NCBI RefSeq assembly: GCF_021391675.1
Contig: NZ_CP090096.1
Location: 992,001 to 1,056,000, forward strand
Source: Neorhizobium galegae
GTDB taxonomy: Bacteria; Pseudomonadota; Alphaproteobacteria; Rhizobiales; Rhizobiaceae
DNA length: 64,000 bases
Direction: 5' to 3'
Of this stretch, positions 26,308 through 33,830 are shown in pieces (within the stretch, counting starts at the first letter, position 1; each line of letters starts with the position of its first letter). The translations under genes were made by a program, and so were the position numbers. The notes under the pieces were generated by a model. The model ran no database searches and had not been told where the DNA came from. It saw only the letters and a program-made list of their open reading frames with translations.

Positions 26308-27303
26308 TCAGGCCATCGCCCTCAAGGCGCGTTTGACCATCCCTGATGTGGTCCGGACGTCTTCGACATAGCGGGCAACCGCCTGCTCCACCGCGCGCGC
26401 CTCCGCATGCGTGGACCGCACGAACCGCAAGCGGCTGCCTATGCGGGCCTGGCCAAGCCGCCAAAGGTCGCATTCGATCACGCCGGCGATCTTCGGATAG
26501 CCACCCGCTGTGTTCGCATCGCTCATCTGGACAATGGGCTCCCCACCGGGCGGAACCTGGATCACACCGGGCACGATCCCATGAGAACGCATCTCAATCG
26601 ACGCCGTCGGTTTGATGGGCTCGCCCGACAGACGATAGCCAGTGCGGTCGCTGCGGGAAGAAATCTTCCAGGTCTGGCTCCAGAAGGCGTCGCCGTCATC
26701 GGGAAACAGGGCATGCTCGCCACCAGGCAGGGCACGGACCGGCAGGGCGCCGTCAACGAGATCCGGAAAGACCTCCCGGAGCGCCACGGCGGGCTCGATG
26801 ACGGCCAAGCCGTTCGCCGGCACGGGGGCAAGGTCGGTGCTGTTACCGAACGCGATCCGATCGCCCTTTTCCAGTGGCCGGCCGGCATTGCCGCCAAAGC
26901 TGCCGCGCAGTGATGTACTGCGCGACCCCATCACCGACGGGACATCCAGCCCCCCGCCGATGGAAACATAGGCGCGCGCAAGTGTCGGAGGATGCTTCAG
27001 TTCGAGCACCTGTCCGGCCTCCGCCGTATAGGCGCACCAGGGAAGCAATTCCAACGCATCCAGTAGCGGATCGCCGTCGGCGCCCGTAACTGCGAAGACG
27101 GTCCGGCGGTCGAAACGCAGGCTGAACGGAAAGGTCTGCACCTCTATCCCGGCCGCGCCCTCGTCATTCCCGACAAGAATATTACCTATCCTCATGGCGA
27201 GCGGATCCATCGCGCCGCTGGCCGAAACGCCGATATCGCGATACCCTGGCCGTCCGAGATCCTGGACCGTATTGAACGGGCCGGTTTCCACAATTTCGAT
27301 CAT
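26308..27303 (-). CDS. pxpC: Biotin-dependent carboxyltransferase family protein, 5-oxoprolinase subunit C (AHS2/KipA)
   Basis: A 331-residue protein of the AHS2 family: 'TVQDLGRPGYRDIGVSASGAMDPLAMRIGN' near the start (seen as 'DLGRPGYRDIGVSASG'), then 'VEIQTFPF'-like core and 'VPPGGEPIVQMSDANTAGGYPKI' near residue 250. In urea carboxylase the AHS1-AHS2 pair is the carboxyltransferase domain; in Pxp it is the oxoprolinase C subunit. It overlaps pxpB by 4 bases (ATGA). The neighbouring biotin enzymes make the carboxyltransferase reading possible here. Confidence 0.88.
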   Translation of the reverse strand: MIEIVETGPFNTVQDLGRPGYRDIGVSASGAMDPLAMRIGNILVGNDEGAAGIEVQTFPFSLRFDRRTVFAVTGADGDPLLDALELLPWCAYTAEAGQVLELKHPPTLARAYVSIGGGLDVPSVMGSRSTSLRGSFGGNAGRPLEKGDRIAFGNSTDLAPVPANGLAVIEPAVALREVFPDLVDGALPVRALPGGEHALFPDDGDAFWSQTWKISSRSDRTGYRLSGEPIKPTASIEMRSHGIVPGVIQVPPGGEPIVQMSDANTAGGYPKIAGVIECDLWRLGQARIGSRLRFVRSTHAEARAVEQAVARYVEDVRTTSGMVKRALRAMA

Positions 27304-28007
27304 AGCTCGATCCTTGCCGGCACGAACCGCACCGTATCGCCCGGCGCCATCATCGCCGGCTTGGGCGACGCCGGGTCGAACATCTGCAGTTCTGCGAAAC
27401 CTATGGAATTCCAGCCGTTCGGGCCGGTAAGCATCGCAACGCCGGTCTGCATGCCGCCAATGGTCACGCAGCCCTTCGCCATCTTCAGCGACGGCACGGT
27501 CTTTCGCGGCATGTAGATGCGCGGATCCAGGCCATGCAGATAACCGAAGCCCGGAGCGCTGCCCAAGGCAAAAACACGGTAGGTCGCTTCGTGATGAATA
27601 CGGACGATCTCACGGTCGCTGAGGCGGGCAATGTCGCAAAGCGCAGGCAGGTCCACCGCATGCTCCCCGCCGTAGTGAACAGGGATTTCGATCGTCTTTC
27701 CATCCAGATCGATGCTGCGGGCATTGTCCCACGCCTCCAGCAGCCGCACTACGACGGCCTCGGGATCCTGCGGCGCCTCCTGGAATATCGTCAGAAGGTT
27801 GGTCATTCCCGGAACGATTTCCGCGATATCCGGCCAGCCTCCGACCGCCTGGGACAGCGCCCAGATCCGGCGCTGCGCGGCGAGATCGAATTCTCCCGGT
27901 GCTTCGAGCAGGAAGGACCGGGCTCCGATCGAGGAAACGCGAGCACGGCCTTGGGCGGCGGATACGATTTCGCGCAACGGCGTGTGGTTGTTCAATGTGG
28001 CAATCAT
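27300..28007 (-). CDS. pxpB: 5-oxoprolinase subunit B (AHS1/KipI family)
   Basis: The 235-residue protein is an AHS1/KipI-family member: 'VPVHYGGEHAVDLPALCD'-type strand (visible 'IPVHYGGEHAVDL'), 'HHEATYRVFALGSAPGFGYL' near residue 140 and 'GGMQTGVAMLTGPNGWNSIG'. It pairs with PxpC. ATG at 28007 is the start because family similarity begins just after it and it overlaps the upstream carrier-like gene by 4 bases; the frame stays open for 32 codons upstream without similarity. Confidence 0.88.
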   Translation of the reverse strand: MIATLNNHTPLREIVSAAQGRARVSSIGARSFLLEAPGEFDLAAQRRIWALSQAVGGWPDIAEIVPGMTNLLTIFQEAPQDPEAVVVRLLEAWDNARSIDLDGKTIEIPVHYGGEHAVDLPALCDIARLSDREIVRIHHEATYRVFALGSAPGFGYLHGLDPRIYMPRKTVPSLKMAKGCVTIGGMQTGVAMLTGPNGWNSIGFAELQMFDPASPKPAMMAPGDTVRFVPARIEL

Positions 28008-28432
28008 GATTGAGGCTCGATCTCGAACAGCGGATCGCCGAAGCCGACCAGCGCATCGGGTTCGGCAAGCTGCTTGGTCAATATGCCTGCGCGGCCGGCA
28101 CAAAGTGGAAGCAGGACGGGGCCGACGCGAAGGAAGCCGAGGATGTCTGCGGCGGGAACCGTTCGCGGCAGACGATCGGCGGCTGCCGAGCGCAATGGGC
28201 TGCCCGGGTAAAAATGGCCGGCCATCGGCGCCCTGACGATCACCACCGGCTGAGCCGTCGGGGCCGGTTGAGAGGTCGCGGACACATCGATCCTGGCTTC
28301 ATTCCCCGTCGCAATGACGATGCGTAACTGTCCGCCGGGCCTGGATATTTCGAGCCCGCTCACCCCGGCAGCCGTCAGCGCATCGGTGAGGAACGCGATC
28401 GTCGCGGGATCGCTAAAATCGATCCCGCTCAT
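28004..28432 (-). CDS. Biotin/lipoyl-carrier-like protein lacking the biotin-attachment lysine
   Basis: The 142-residue protein resembles acetyl-CoA carboxylase carrier subunits. It has an acidic N-terminal helix, then 'VIVRAPMAGHFYPGSPL' at about residue 65 and a closing 'VGFGDPLFEIEP'. Where carriers have the E-A-M-K turn it has 'LRVGPVLLPLCAG' with no lysine, so it should not be biotinylated. It sits between accC and pxpB with 4-base overlaps on both sides. It may be a structural or regulatory carrier paralogue. The true carrier in the operon is the gene at 29808. Confidence 0.75.
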   Translation of the reverse strand: MSGIDFSDPATIAFLTDALTAAGVSGLEISRPGGQLRIVIATGNEARIDVSATSQPAPTAQPVVIVRAPMAGHFYPGSPLRSAAADRLPRTVPAADILGFLRVGPVLLPLCAGRAGILTKQLAEPDALVGFGDPLFEIEPQS

Positions 28433-29808
28433 GACGCTCTCCGTTGTTTCAGCCATTGCTCGAGATAGTGGATATCCGTCTCGCCTCGCGCAAACGCGCT
28501 GTCCTCGAAGAGCGCACGCAGGAAGGGAATATTCGTGGAAATTCCGTCCACTCGCGTCTCGGCAAGCGCCTCGCGCATCCTTGCCATCGCCTCCGCCCTC
28601 GTCGGCGCATGAACGATCAGCTTGGCGATCAGCGAGTCGTAATAGGGTGGTACCTTGTACCCCGCATGGATATGGGTATCGACCCGTATACCGGTCCCTT
28701 CGGGAAGGGCGAGACTGGTGATGATACCGGCTGACGGCAAGAAAGTATCGGGATCCTCGGCATTGATGCGACATTCGAAGGCGTGACCCGCGCATTTAAC
28801 GTCAGCCTGGGCCAGTTCGAGCGGATCGCCCTGAGCCACTTTGATCTGCGCTTGCACGATGTCGATCCCGCTTGTCATTTCGGTGACCGGATGTTCGACC
28901 TGAAGCCGGGTATTCATCTCGATGAAATAGAAAGCGCCATCCTCGTAGAGGAATTCGAAAGTTCCGACGCCACGGTAGCCGATCTGGCGGCAGGCCTCGA
29001 CACAGGCTCTCCCGACGAGCCGGATCACATCCGGCGATATCCCGGGTGCCGGCGCCTCTTCCACGACCTTTTGATGGCGGCGCTGCATCGAGCAATCCCG
29101 GTGCCCGAGCCAGATTGCATTGCCATGGGTGTCGCAAAGGACCTGAATCTCGATATGACGCGGATGCTGAAGGAATTTTTCCATGTAGAGCGACGGCGAG
29201 CCGAAAGCTTGCCGCGCCTCCTCCCGGGTGAGCGCGACCGCCTCTTGCAGCAGACCGGCCTCCGGCACGAGACGCATGCCCCGCCCGCCGCCGCCCCCGG
29301 CAGCCTTGATGATGACGGGATAACCGATCTCCAGGGCCAGGCGCTCGACGGCGGCCGGATCGTCGGCAAGCGCCGTATCCGGCCCCGGGACACAAGGAAC
29401 TCCGGCTGCGATCATTGCCCTCTTTGCCGAGATCTTGTCGCCCATCGCCTCGATTGACGACGCGCTCGGACCGATGAACGCCAGTCCCGCTTTTTCGACG
29501 GCATCGGCGAATGCGGCATTTTCCGAGAGAAAACCATAACCGGGATGGATGGCGCCAGCCCCAGTCAACCGCGCCGCCAGAAGAAGAGCATCCTTGTTGA
29601 GGTAGCTTTTTGCCGCGCTCGATGGGCCGATGCACAGGGCGCTATCGGCGGTCTTGCCATAGGGCGCCTGCCGATCCGCTTCGGAATAGACAACGACGGT
29701 CTTGAGGCCCAGCTGCCGGCAGGCTTTCTGGATCCTGGTCGCGATCTCCCCACGATTGGCAATGAGAACCGTATCGAAACGCGGGCGACTGTCGAATGTC
29801 TCCGGCAT
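28429..29808 (-). CDS. accC: Biotin carboxylase (AccC-type)
   Basis: The 459-residue protein is a complete biotin carboxylase: 'VLIANRGEIATRI' near residue 15, 'IHPGYGFLSENAAFA', the glycine-rich ATP loop 'KAAGGGGGRGMR' near 165, 'HIEIQVLCD' and 'FIEMNTRLQVEHPVTE' near 290. It carboxylates biotin on the carrier protein with ATP and bicarbonate. ATG at 29808 overlaps the stop of the carrier gene; GTG one codon earlier is also possible. Presence with PxpB/PxpC-type carboxyltransferase subunits, and absence of AccA/AccD, argues against a fatty-acid role here. Confidence 0.92.
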   Translation of the reverse strand: MPETFDSRPRFDTVLIANRGEIATRIQKACRQLGLKTVVVYSEADRQAPYGKTADSALCIGPSSAAKSYLNKDALLLAARLTGAGAIHPGYGFLSENAAFADAVEKAGLAFIGPSASSIEAMGDKISAKRAMIAAGVPCVPGPDTALADDPAAVERLALEIGYPVIIKAAGGGGGRGMRLVPEAGLLQEAVALTREEARQAFGSPSLYMEKFLQHPRHIEIQVLCDTHGNAIWLGHRDCSMQRRHQKVVEEAPAPGISPDVIRLVGRACVEACRQIGYRGVGTFEFLYEDGAFYFIEMNTRLQVEHPVTEMTSGIDIVQAQIKVAQGDPLELAQADVKCAGHAFECRINAEDPDTFLPSAGIITSLALPEGTGIRVDTHIHAGYKVPPYYDSLIAKLIVHAPTRAEAMARMREALAETRVDGISTNIPFLRALFEDSAFARGETDIHYLEQWLKQRRAS

Positions 29809-30257
29809 CACGCGATCTCCGCGAGCAGATCACCCGTCTCGACTTCGCCGCCGTCGACTTCGGTCAGGCTGACAATACGCCCTGACCGCGGCGCGGCGAT
29901 CTTGTTGAAGACCTTCATCGCTTCAATAATGAAGAGAGTCTGCCCATCCGTCACCTCATCTCCAAGCTTGACGAACGGCTCCTCGCCCGGTGCCGAGCTG
30001 CGATGCAGCACGCCGGAGACCGGCGCTTTTACGGAAATGACCGACGCCTGGCCGATAGTCGGCAGTTCATCAGGCCCCAAGGTGATCGACGCACCTGCAA
30101 CCGGCTGTTGTCCCCGAGCCAAATCGGCGGAGGTCTCCCCCGCCGTCGGCTGCGACCGGAAGATTCGAACCGTCAGGTCCTTCTCGGTCACGGTGAGTTC
30201 GGAAATGCTCGATCGACCGACAAAGTCGATCAGGGTCTTGATCTTCGAGAGGTCCAT
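29808..30257 (-). CDS. accB: Biotin carboxyl carrier protein (AccB-type)
   Basis: The 149-residue protein has an N-terminal 'MDLSKIKTLIDFVGRSSISELTV' region like AccB, an Ala/Pro linker and a C-terminal biotinyl domain. Its attachment site is 'IIEAMKVFNK', with Lys115 as the expected biotinylated residue. It is the first gene of the carboxylase half of the operon and is followed by accC without a gap. A 313-base stretch containing inverted repeats precedes it, so the promoter for this half may be there. Confidence 0.9.
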   Translation of the reverse strand: MDLSKIKTLIDFVGRSSISELTVTEKDLTVRIFRSQPTAGETSADLARGQQPVAGASITLGPDELPTIGQASVISVKAPVSGVLHRSSAPGEEPFVKLGDEVTDGQTLFIIEAMKVFNKIAAPRSGRIVSLTEVDGGEVETGDLLAEIA

Positions 30258-30570
30258 ATTTGCGCTCGGTATTTCGAATGCCGCCGCGCGCTTTTGCAGA
30301 TCAAGTCGCGTGATACGGTAACGTTGCGTAACACGATCGGGCCGCCGATGGGGTCAGACGAACTTTTGATGGACCGGCTCAGGTCCGGAATACGCCCGGG
30401 ACGATCAGGCCCCATCGAGTTTCGGCCGCTGCTCATGACGCACCACCCGTCATGGCTCCAGGGGGTGCCATGTGAGAAGCGTTGATGCGTCCTGGACGAC
30501 CCGCCTAGAAAGCCATAACGGCCGACGCCGGGTAGCGGACACCTGCGGGACAGATCATCCAGATTGCAGA
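30258..30570 (-). other. Gene-free stretch between dadA-like gene and accB, with inverted repeats
   Basis: No convincing coding sequence is seen. An 8-bp outer inverted repeat (30346-30353 with 30410-30417) encloses a smaller hairpin with GGACC/GGTCC arms at about 30371-30386. On the minus strand this lies 89-160 bases before accB, where a leader RNA or attenuator could sit. No known riboswitch consensus was recognised. Confidence 0.35.
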
Positions 30571-31827
30571 TCAGCGAAAACGGGTGGCGGATAGCGCTGA
30601 TAGATCGATGGCACATTCGCGCCCAGCGATCAGTCCTGCAACAAGCGCGCCGCTAACCGGCCCGGCCGCAAGGCCGACATGACCGTGGCCAAACGCATGA
30701 ACGATATCTTCGGAAGACCTCGAAAACCCGATCACCGGAAGGCCGTCCGCAGTCGAGGGACGATGCCCCATCCACCGGTCGATGCTCTTGTCCTCGGATA
30801 TATTCGACAGTGCCGGATAGGTTCCCTTCGCGTGTTTCAGCAGAATGCCGGCGCGGGTCCAGTTCGGTCTTTCCTCGACACTTGCCAGTTCGACCTGTCC
30901 AGCAATGCGAAGTCCGGCAAGTGTCGGATTGTTGCCCATCCTGCCGTCGCTCGGCATGATCGGCATCTCCCCTTTGGCCAGATGATAGGGGACGACTACG
31001 TGGTAACCGCGCTCGCTCTGCATCGGGATTGTGTCACCGGCCAGCGCCGCAAGCTTTTTCGAATGTATTCCGGCAGCGATGACGGCCTTGTCGCACGCCA
31101 CGTTGCCCGCCTCTGTCCGGACACCGGAAAGCCGGCTGCCGGTAAGATTGAAACCGGTCGCCCTCGCGTTGATGCGCCGGGCGCCGAGGTCCACCGCATG
31201 ATCCACCATCGCTGCGACATAGCCTCCCGGATCCACGCAATGACCTCCATCCTCGACGAAGGCAGCAAAGGAATAGCGGGGTGAAAGATTCGGCTCGAGT
31301 TCGTGCAGTTCGGCCGAGGATAGCTCTCGATAGGAAACGCCGTTGTCGCGTCGCAGGCGCCACGCAAAAGCCTCTGCCTCGAAAGCCGCGCGATCCTGGT
31401 AAACGTAGAGCAGACCCTTGCGCCGGATTAGGTCCGGCCGTCCGATTTTTTCCGCCAGTGCCACATGCCGGGATGGAGCATCGTGCAGGAGGCTCGCCAG
31501 AATTCTTGCGGTCCGTTCGACCTTGGATCCAGTCGAACCGGCCAGCATGAACCGCAGCAACCAAGGCGCGAGGCGTGCCAGATGCCGCCAGCGGATGGTC
31601 AGCGGCCCGGAAGGATCGGCAAGATAACCCGGTACCTTCTTCCAGAGACCGGGCACCGACATCGGGATGATCGAGGCAGGGCTCAGCCAGCCGCTGTTAC
31701 CATAGCTTGCCGCGTGGCGCCCCCCGGGCTGTTCCGGCTCGATGACGGTGACCTCGTGCCCGTCCTTCAACAACTCGAGTGCCGTCGATGCACCGACGAT
31801 ACCCGCTCCGATGACCACTACATGCAT
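30571..31827 (-). CDS. FAD-dependent D-amino-acid dehydrogenase-like oxidoreductase (DadA family)
   Basis: The 418-residue protein starts with the FAD-binding 'VVVIGAGIVGASTALELLKDGHEVTVIE' region (motif GAGIVG at residues 7-12) and continues as a DAO-superfamily protein. 'ASYGNSGWLSPASIIPMSVPG' near residue 40 and 'GHRPSTADGLPVIGFS' near 350 are typical of DadA-type D-amino-acid dehydrogenases. It would oxidise a D-amino or imino acid to a keto acid and pass electrons to the membrane. It is 34 bases after tctA, so it should act on a product of the transported substrate. Confidence 0.85.
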   Translation of the reverse strand: MHVVVIGAGIVGASTALELLKDGHEVTVIEPEQPGGRHAASYGNSGWLSPASIIPMSVPGLWKKVPGYLADPSGPLTIRWRHLARLAPWLLRFMLAGSTGSKVERTARILASLLHDAPSRHVALAEKIGRPDLIRRKGLLYVYQDRAAFEAEAFAWRLRRDNGVSYRELSSAELHELEPNLSPRYSFAAFVEDGGHCVDPGGYVAAMVDHAVDLGARRINARATGFNLTGSRLSGVRTEAGNVACDKAVIAAGIHSKKLAALAGDTIPMQSERGYHVVVPYHLAKGEMPIMPSDGRMGNNPTLAGLRIAGQVELASVEERPNWTRAGILLKHAKGTYPALSNISEDKSIDRWMGHRPSTADGLPVIGFSRSSEDIVHAFGHGHVGLAAGPVSGALVAGLIAGRECAIDLSALSATRFR

Positions 31828-31861
31828 GGCGTTTCACTCTTCGTGACGGGAATAAGCCGGC

Positions 31862-33361
31862 TCATTCCTGAAATGCCTCTTCGCGGACGGCTTTGATCTT
31901 CGGCAGGGCGACCACGGTGATGGCGAGCACAGCCAGGACAATCAAGCCTGCTGAAATCGGACGATCGACAAAAACGCTGGGATTGCCACGTGCGAGGAAC
32001 ATCGCCCTGCGGAAATTCTCCTCCATCATCGGCCCGAGAATGAGGCCCATTACCAGTGGTGCCGGATCGCAATCAAGCTTGGCGAAGATGTAGCCGGCGA
32101 CGCCGAAGGCTCCGAGCAGCCACAGATCGAATACCGAATTGCCGAGCGAGAATGCGCCGATCGAGCAGAACACCACGATAGCCGGAAAGAGATAGTGGAA
32201 AGGCATCGTCAGCAAGCGCGTCCAGACGCCGATCAGCGGCAGGTTCAAGACCAACAGCATGACATTGCCAACCCACATCGACACGATGACGCCCCAGAAC
32301 ACATCCGGATGTTCGGAAATCAGCGTCGGGCCCGGTGCGATACCCTGCATGATCAGGGCACCGAACATCAAGGCCATGACGGCATTGGCCGGTAGACCGA
32401 GCGTGAGCAGCGGGACGAACGACGTCTGTGCACCGGCATTGTTGGCGCTCTCGGGCGCTGCTACGCCTTCGATCGCACCACCACCGAAACCTTCGGGCGG
32501 GTTGGCAACGCGTTTCTCGATGGCATAGGCAGCGAAGGCGGCGAGAAGCGCGCCGCCGCCCGGCAGAAGTCCCAGCACGGAACCGATCCCCGTACCACGA
32601 AGAATCGGCGCAACCATCCGCCGCCAGTCTTCCCGCGACGGGATCATCGAGAAGAACGGTGCGTTGATGGCCGTGCGGCTTTCCGGGGTTTCCAGATCCT
32701 TGATCAACTCGCCGATGCCGAATAATCCCATTGCCACAACGACGAAATTGATACCGCCCGACATCTCTTCAAGACCGAGCGTGAAACGCGGCACGGCCGT
32801 TTGCACGTCCTGGCCGACAAGACCGACCAGTATGCCGATGAAGACCATGGCAAGCGCCTTCGGCAGCGATCCACGCGAAAGCACAACCGAGGCGACAAGC
32901 CCCAGGATCATCAGCGAAAAGTACTCCGCGGGGCCAAACAGCAATCCGATTTCGGCAAGCGAAGGTGCAAACAATGCCAGCAACAGCGTTGCGACGGTGC
33001 CGGCGAAAAAGGAGCCGATCGCCGCTGTCGACAGTGCCACGCCCGCGCGTCCGTTGCGGGCCATCTTGTAGCCGTCTATCGCCGTAACCACAGATGATGC
33101 TTCGCCGGGAAGATTGAGAAGGATGGCTGTCGTCGACCCGCCATATTGCGCACCGTAATAGATACCGGCCATCATGATCAGCGATGTCACCGGTTCAAGT
33201 CCGATGGTGAAAGGCAGGAGGATGGCCATGGTCGCGGCAGGCCCGAGGCCCGGCAGGACGCCGACGAGGGTCCCGAGCAGCGTGCCGATCAGGCACCAGA
33301 ACAGGTTCGTCGGCAGGATTGCCTGGTCAAAGCCGAGCAGCAGGGCGTTGAGCGTCTCCAT
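31862..33361 (-). CDS. tctA: Tripartite tricarboxylate transporter, large membrane subunit
   Basis: The 499-residue protein has about ten hydrophobic segments and the TctA signatures 'GVLPGLGPAATMAILLPFT' near residue 37, 'YYGAQYGGSTTAILLNLPGEASSVVTAIDG' (from about residue 70) and 'VLGLLPGGGALLAAFAAYA'. TctA is the channel subunit of TTT importers that carry tricarboxylates and other organic acids. ATG at 33361 opens with 'METLNALLLGF', typical for TctA; the upstream frame extension has no similarity. It is 10 bases after tctB. Confidence 0.92.
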   Translation of the reverse strand: METLNALLLGFDQAILPTNLFWCLIGTLLGTLVGVLPGLGPAATMAILLPFTIGLEPVTSLIMMAGIYYGAQYGGSTTAILLNLPGEASSVVTAIDGYKMARNGRAGVALSTAAIGSFFAGTVATLLLALFAPSLAEIGLLFGPAEYFSLMILGLVASVVLSRGSLPKALAMVFIGILVGLVGQDVQTAVPRFTLGLEEMSGGINFVVVAMGLFGIGELIKDLETPESRTAINAPFFSMIPSREDWRRMVAPILRGTGIGSVLGLLPGGGALLAAFAAYAIEKRVANPPEGFGGGAIEGVAAPESANNAGAQTSFVPLLTLGLPANAVMALMFGALIMQGIAPGPTLISEHPDVFWGVIVSMWVGNVMLLVLNLPLIGVWTRLLTMPFHYLFPAIVVFCSIGAFSLGNSVFDLWLLGAFGVAGYIFAKLDCDPAPLVMGLILGPMMEENFRRAMFLARGNPSVFVDRPISAGLIVLAVLAITVVALPKIKAVREEAFQE

Positions 33362-33371
33362 GTGATCTTCC

Positions 33372-33830
33372 TTAATACCCGAACCAGGGACCGATGATGG
33401 CAAGCGGCATGCTGAGCCCCTTGATGAAGGCAAGGCTGCAGGCCGCACCGAGTCCGAGCCCGTACAAGGCTGATTTCACCGGCTGCAAAGGACGTGAGGC
33501 AAACGAGGAGATAAAGCAGCAACAGAAGACCGCTGGCAGCAATCCGCCGCCGCGAACGACCAGTCCAAACACCACGATCGCTGCAATGATGAACGTGACC
33601 TTCGAGGAATAAAGGCTCGGTCGCTCTTTACCGGTGTCATGTTTTTCTGCCGTAAAGGCGACGATAAGGCCCATGGCGATCAGGGCCGAGGCTACCAGGC
33701 CCGGAAATGCACCGGGACCGATTTTACGCCAGGTACCATAGGAGAGATCGAGGCTGCCCAACAAGAAAGCGGCGCCGATCAATACGAACAGGAGCCCTGC
33801 AATCAATTGCGGATTGAGACGTGAGGTCAT
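33372..33830 (-). CDS. tctB: Tripartite tricarboxylate transporter, small membrane subunit
   Basis: The 152-residue protein has four hydrophobic helices and the TctB pattern, with 'IAGLLFVLIGAAFLLGS' near the N-terminus and 'RKIGPGAFPGLVA' (the G-x-F-P motif common in TctB) near residue 40. ATG at 33830 overlaps the stop of the BisC-like gene by 4 bases; an ATG two codons upstream is also possible. It pairs with TctA in the membrane. Confidence 0.87.
   Translation of the reverse strand: MTSRLNPQLIAGLLFVLIGAAFLLGSLDLSYGTWRKIGPGAFPGLVASALIAMGLIVAFTAEKHDTGKERPSLYSSKVTFIIAAIVVFGLVVRGGGLLPAVFCCCFISSFASRPLQPVKSALYGLGLGAACSLAFIKGLSMPLAIIGPWFGY

Noticed and set aside
30258..30570. Guanidine riboswitch before the carboxylase operon
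   Set aside because: Guanidine-I riboswitches often precede urea carboxylase genes, but I could not find the conserved guanidine-I segments or the paired ACGR loops of guanidine-II here.
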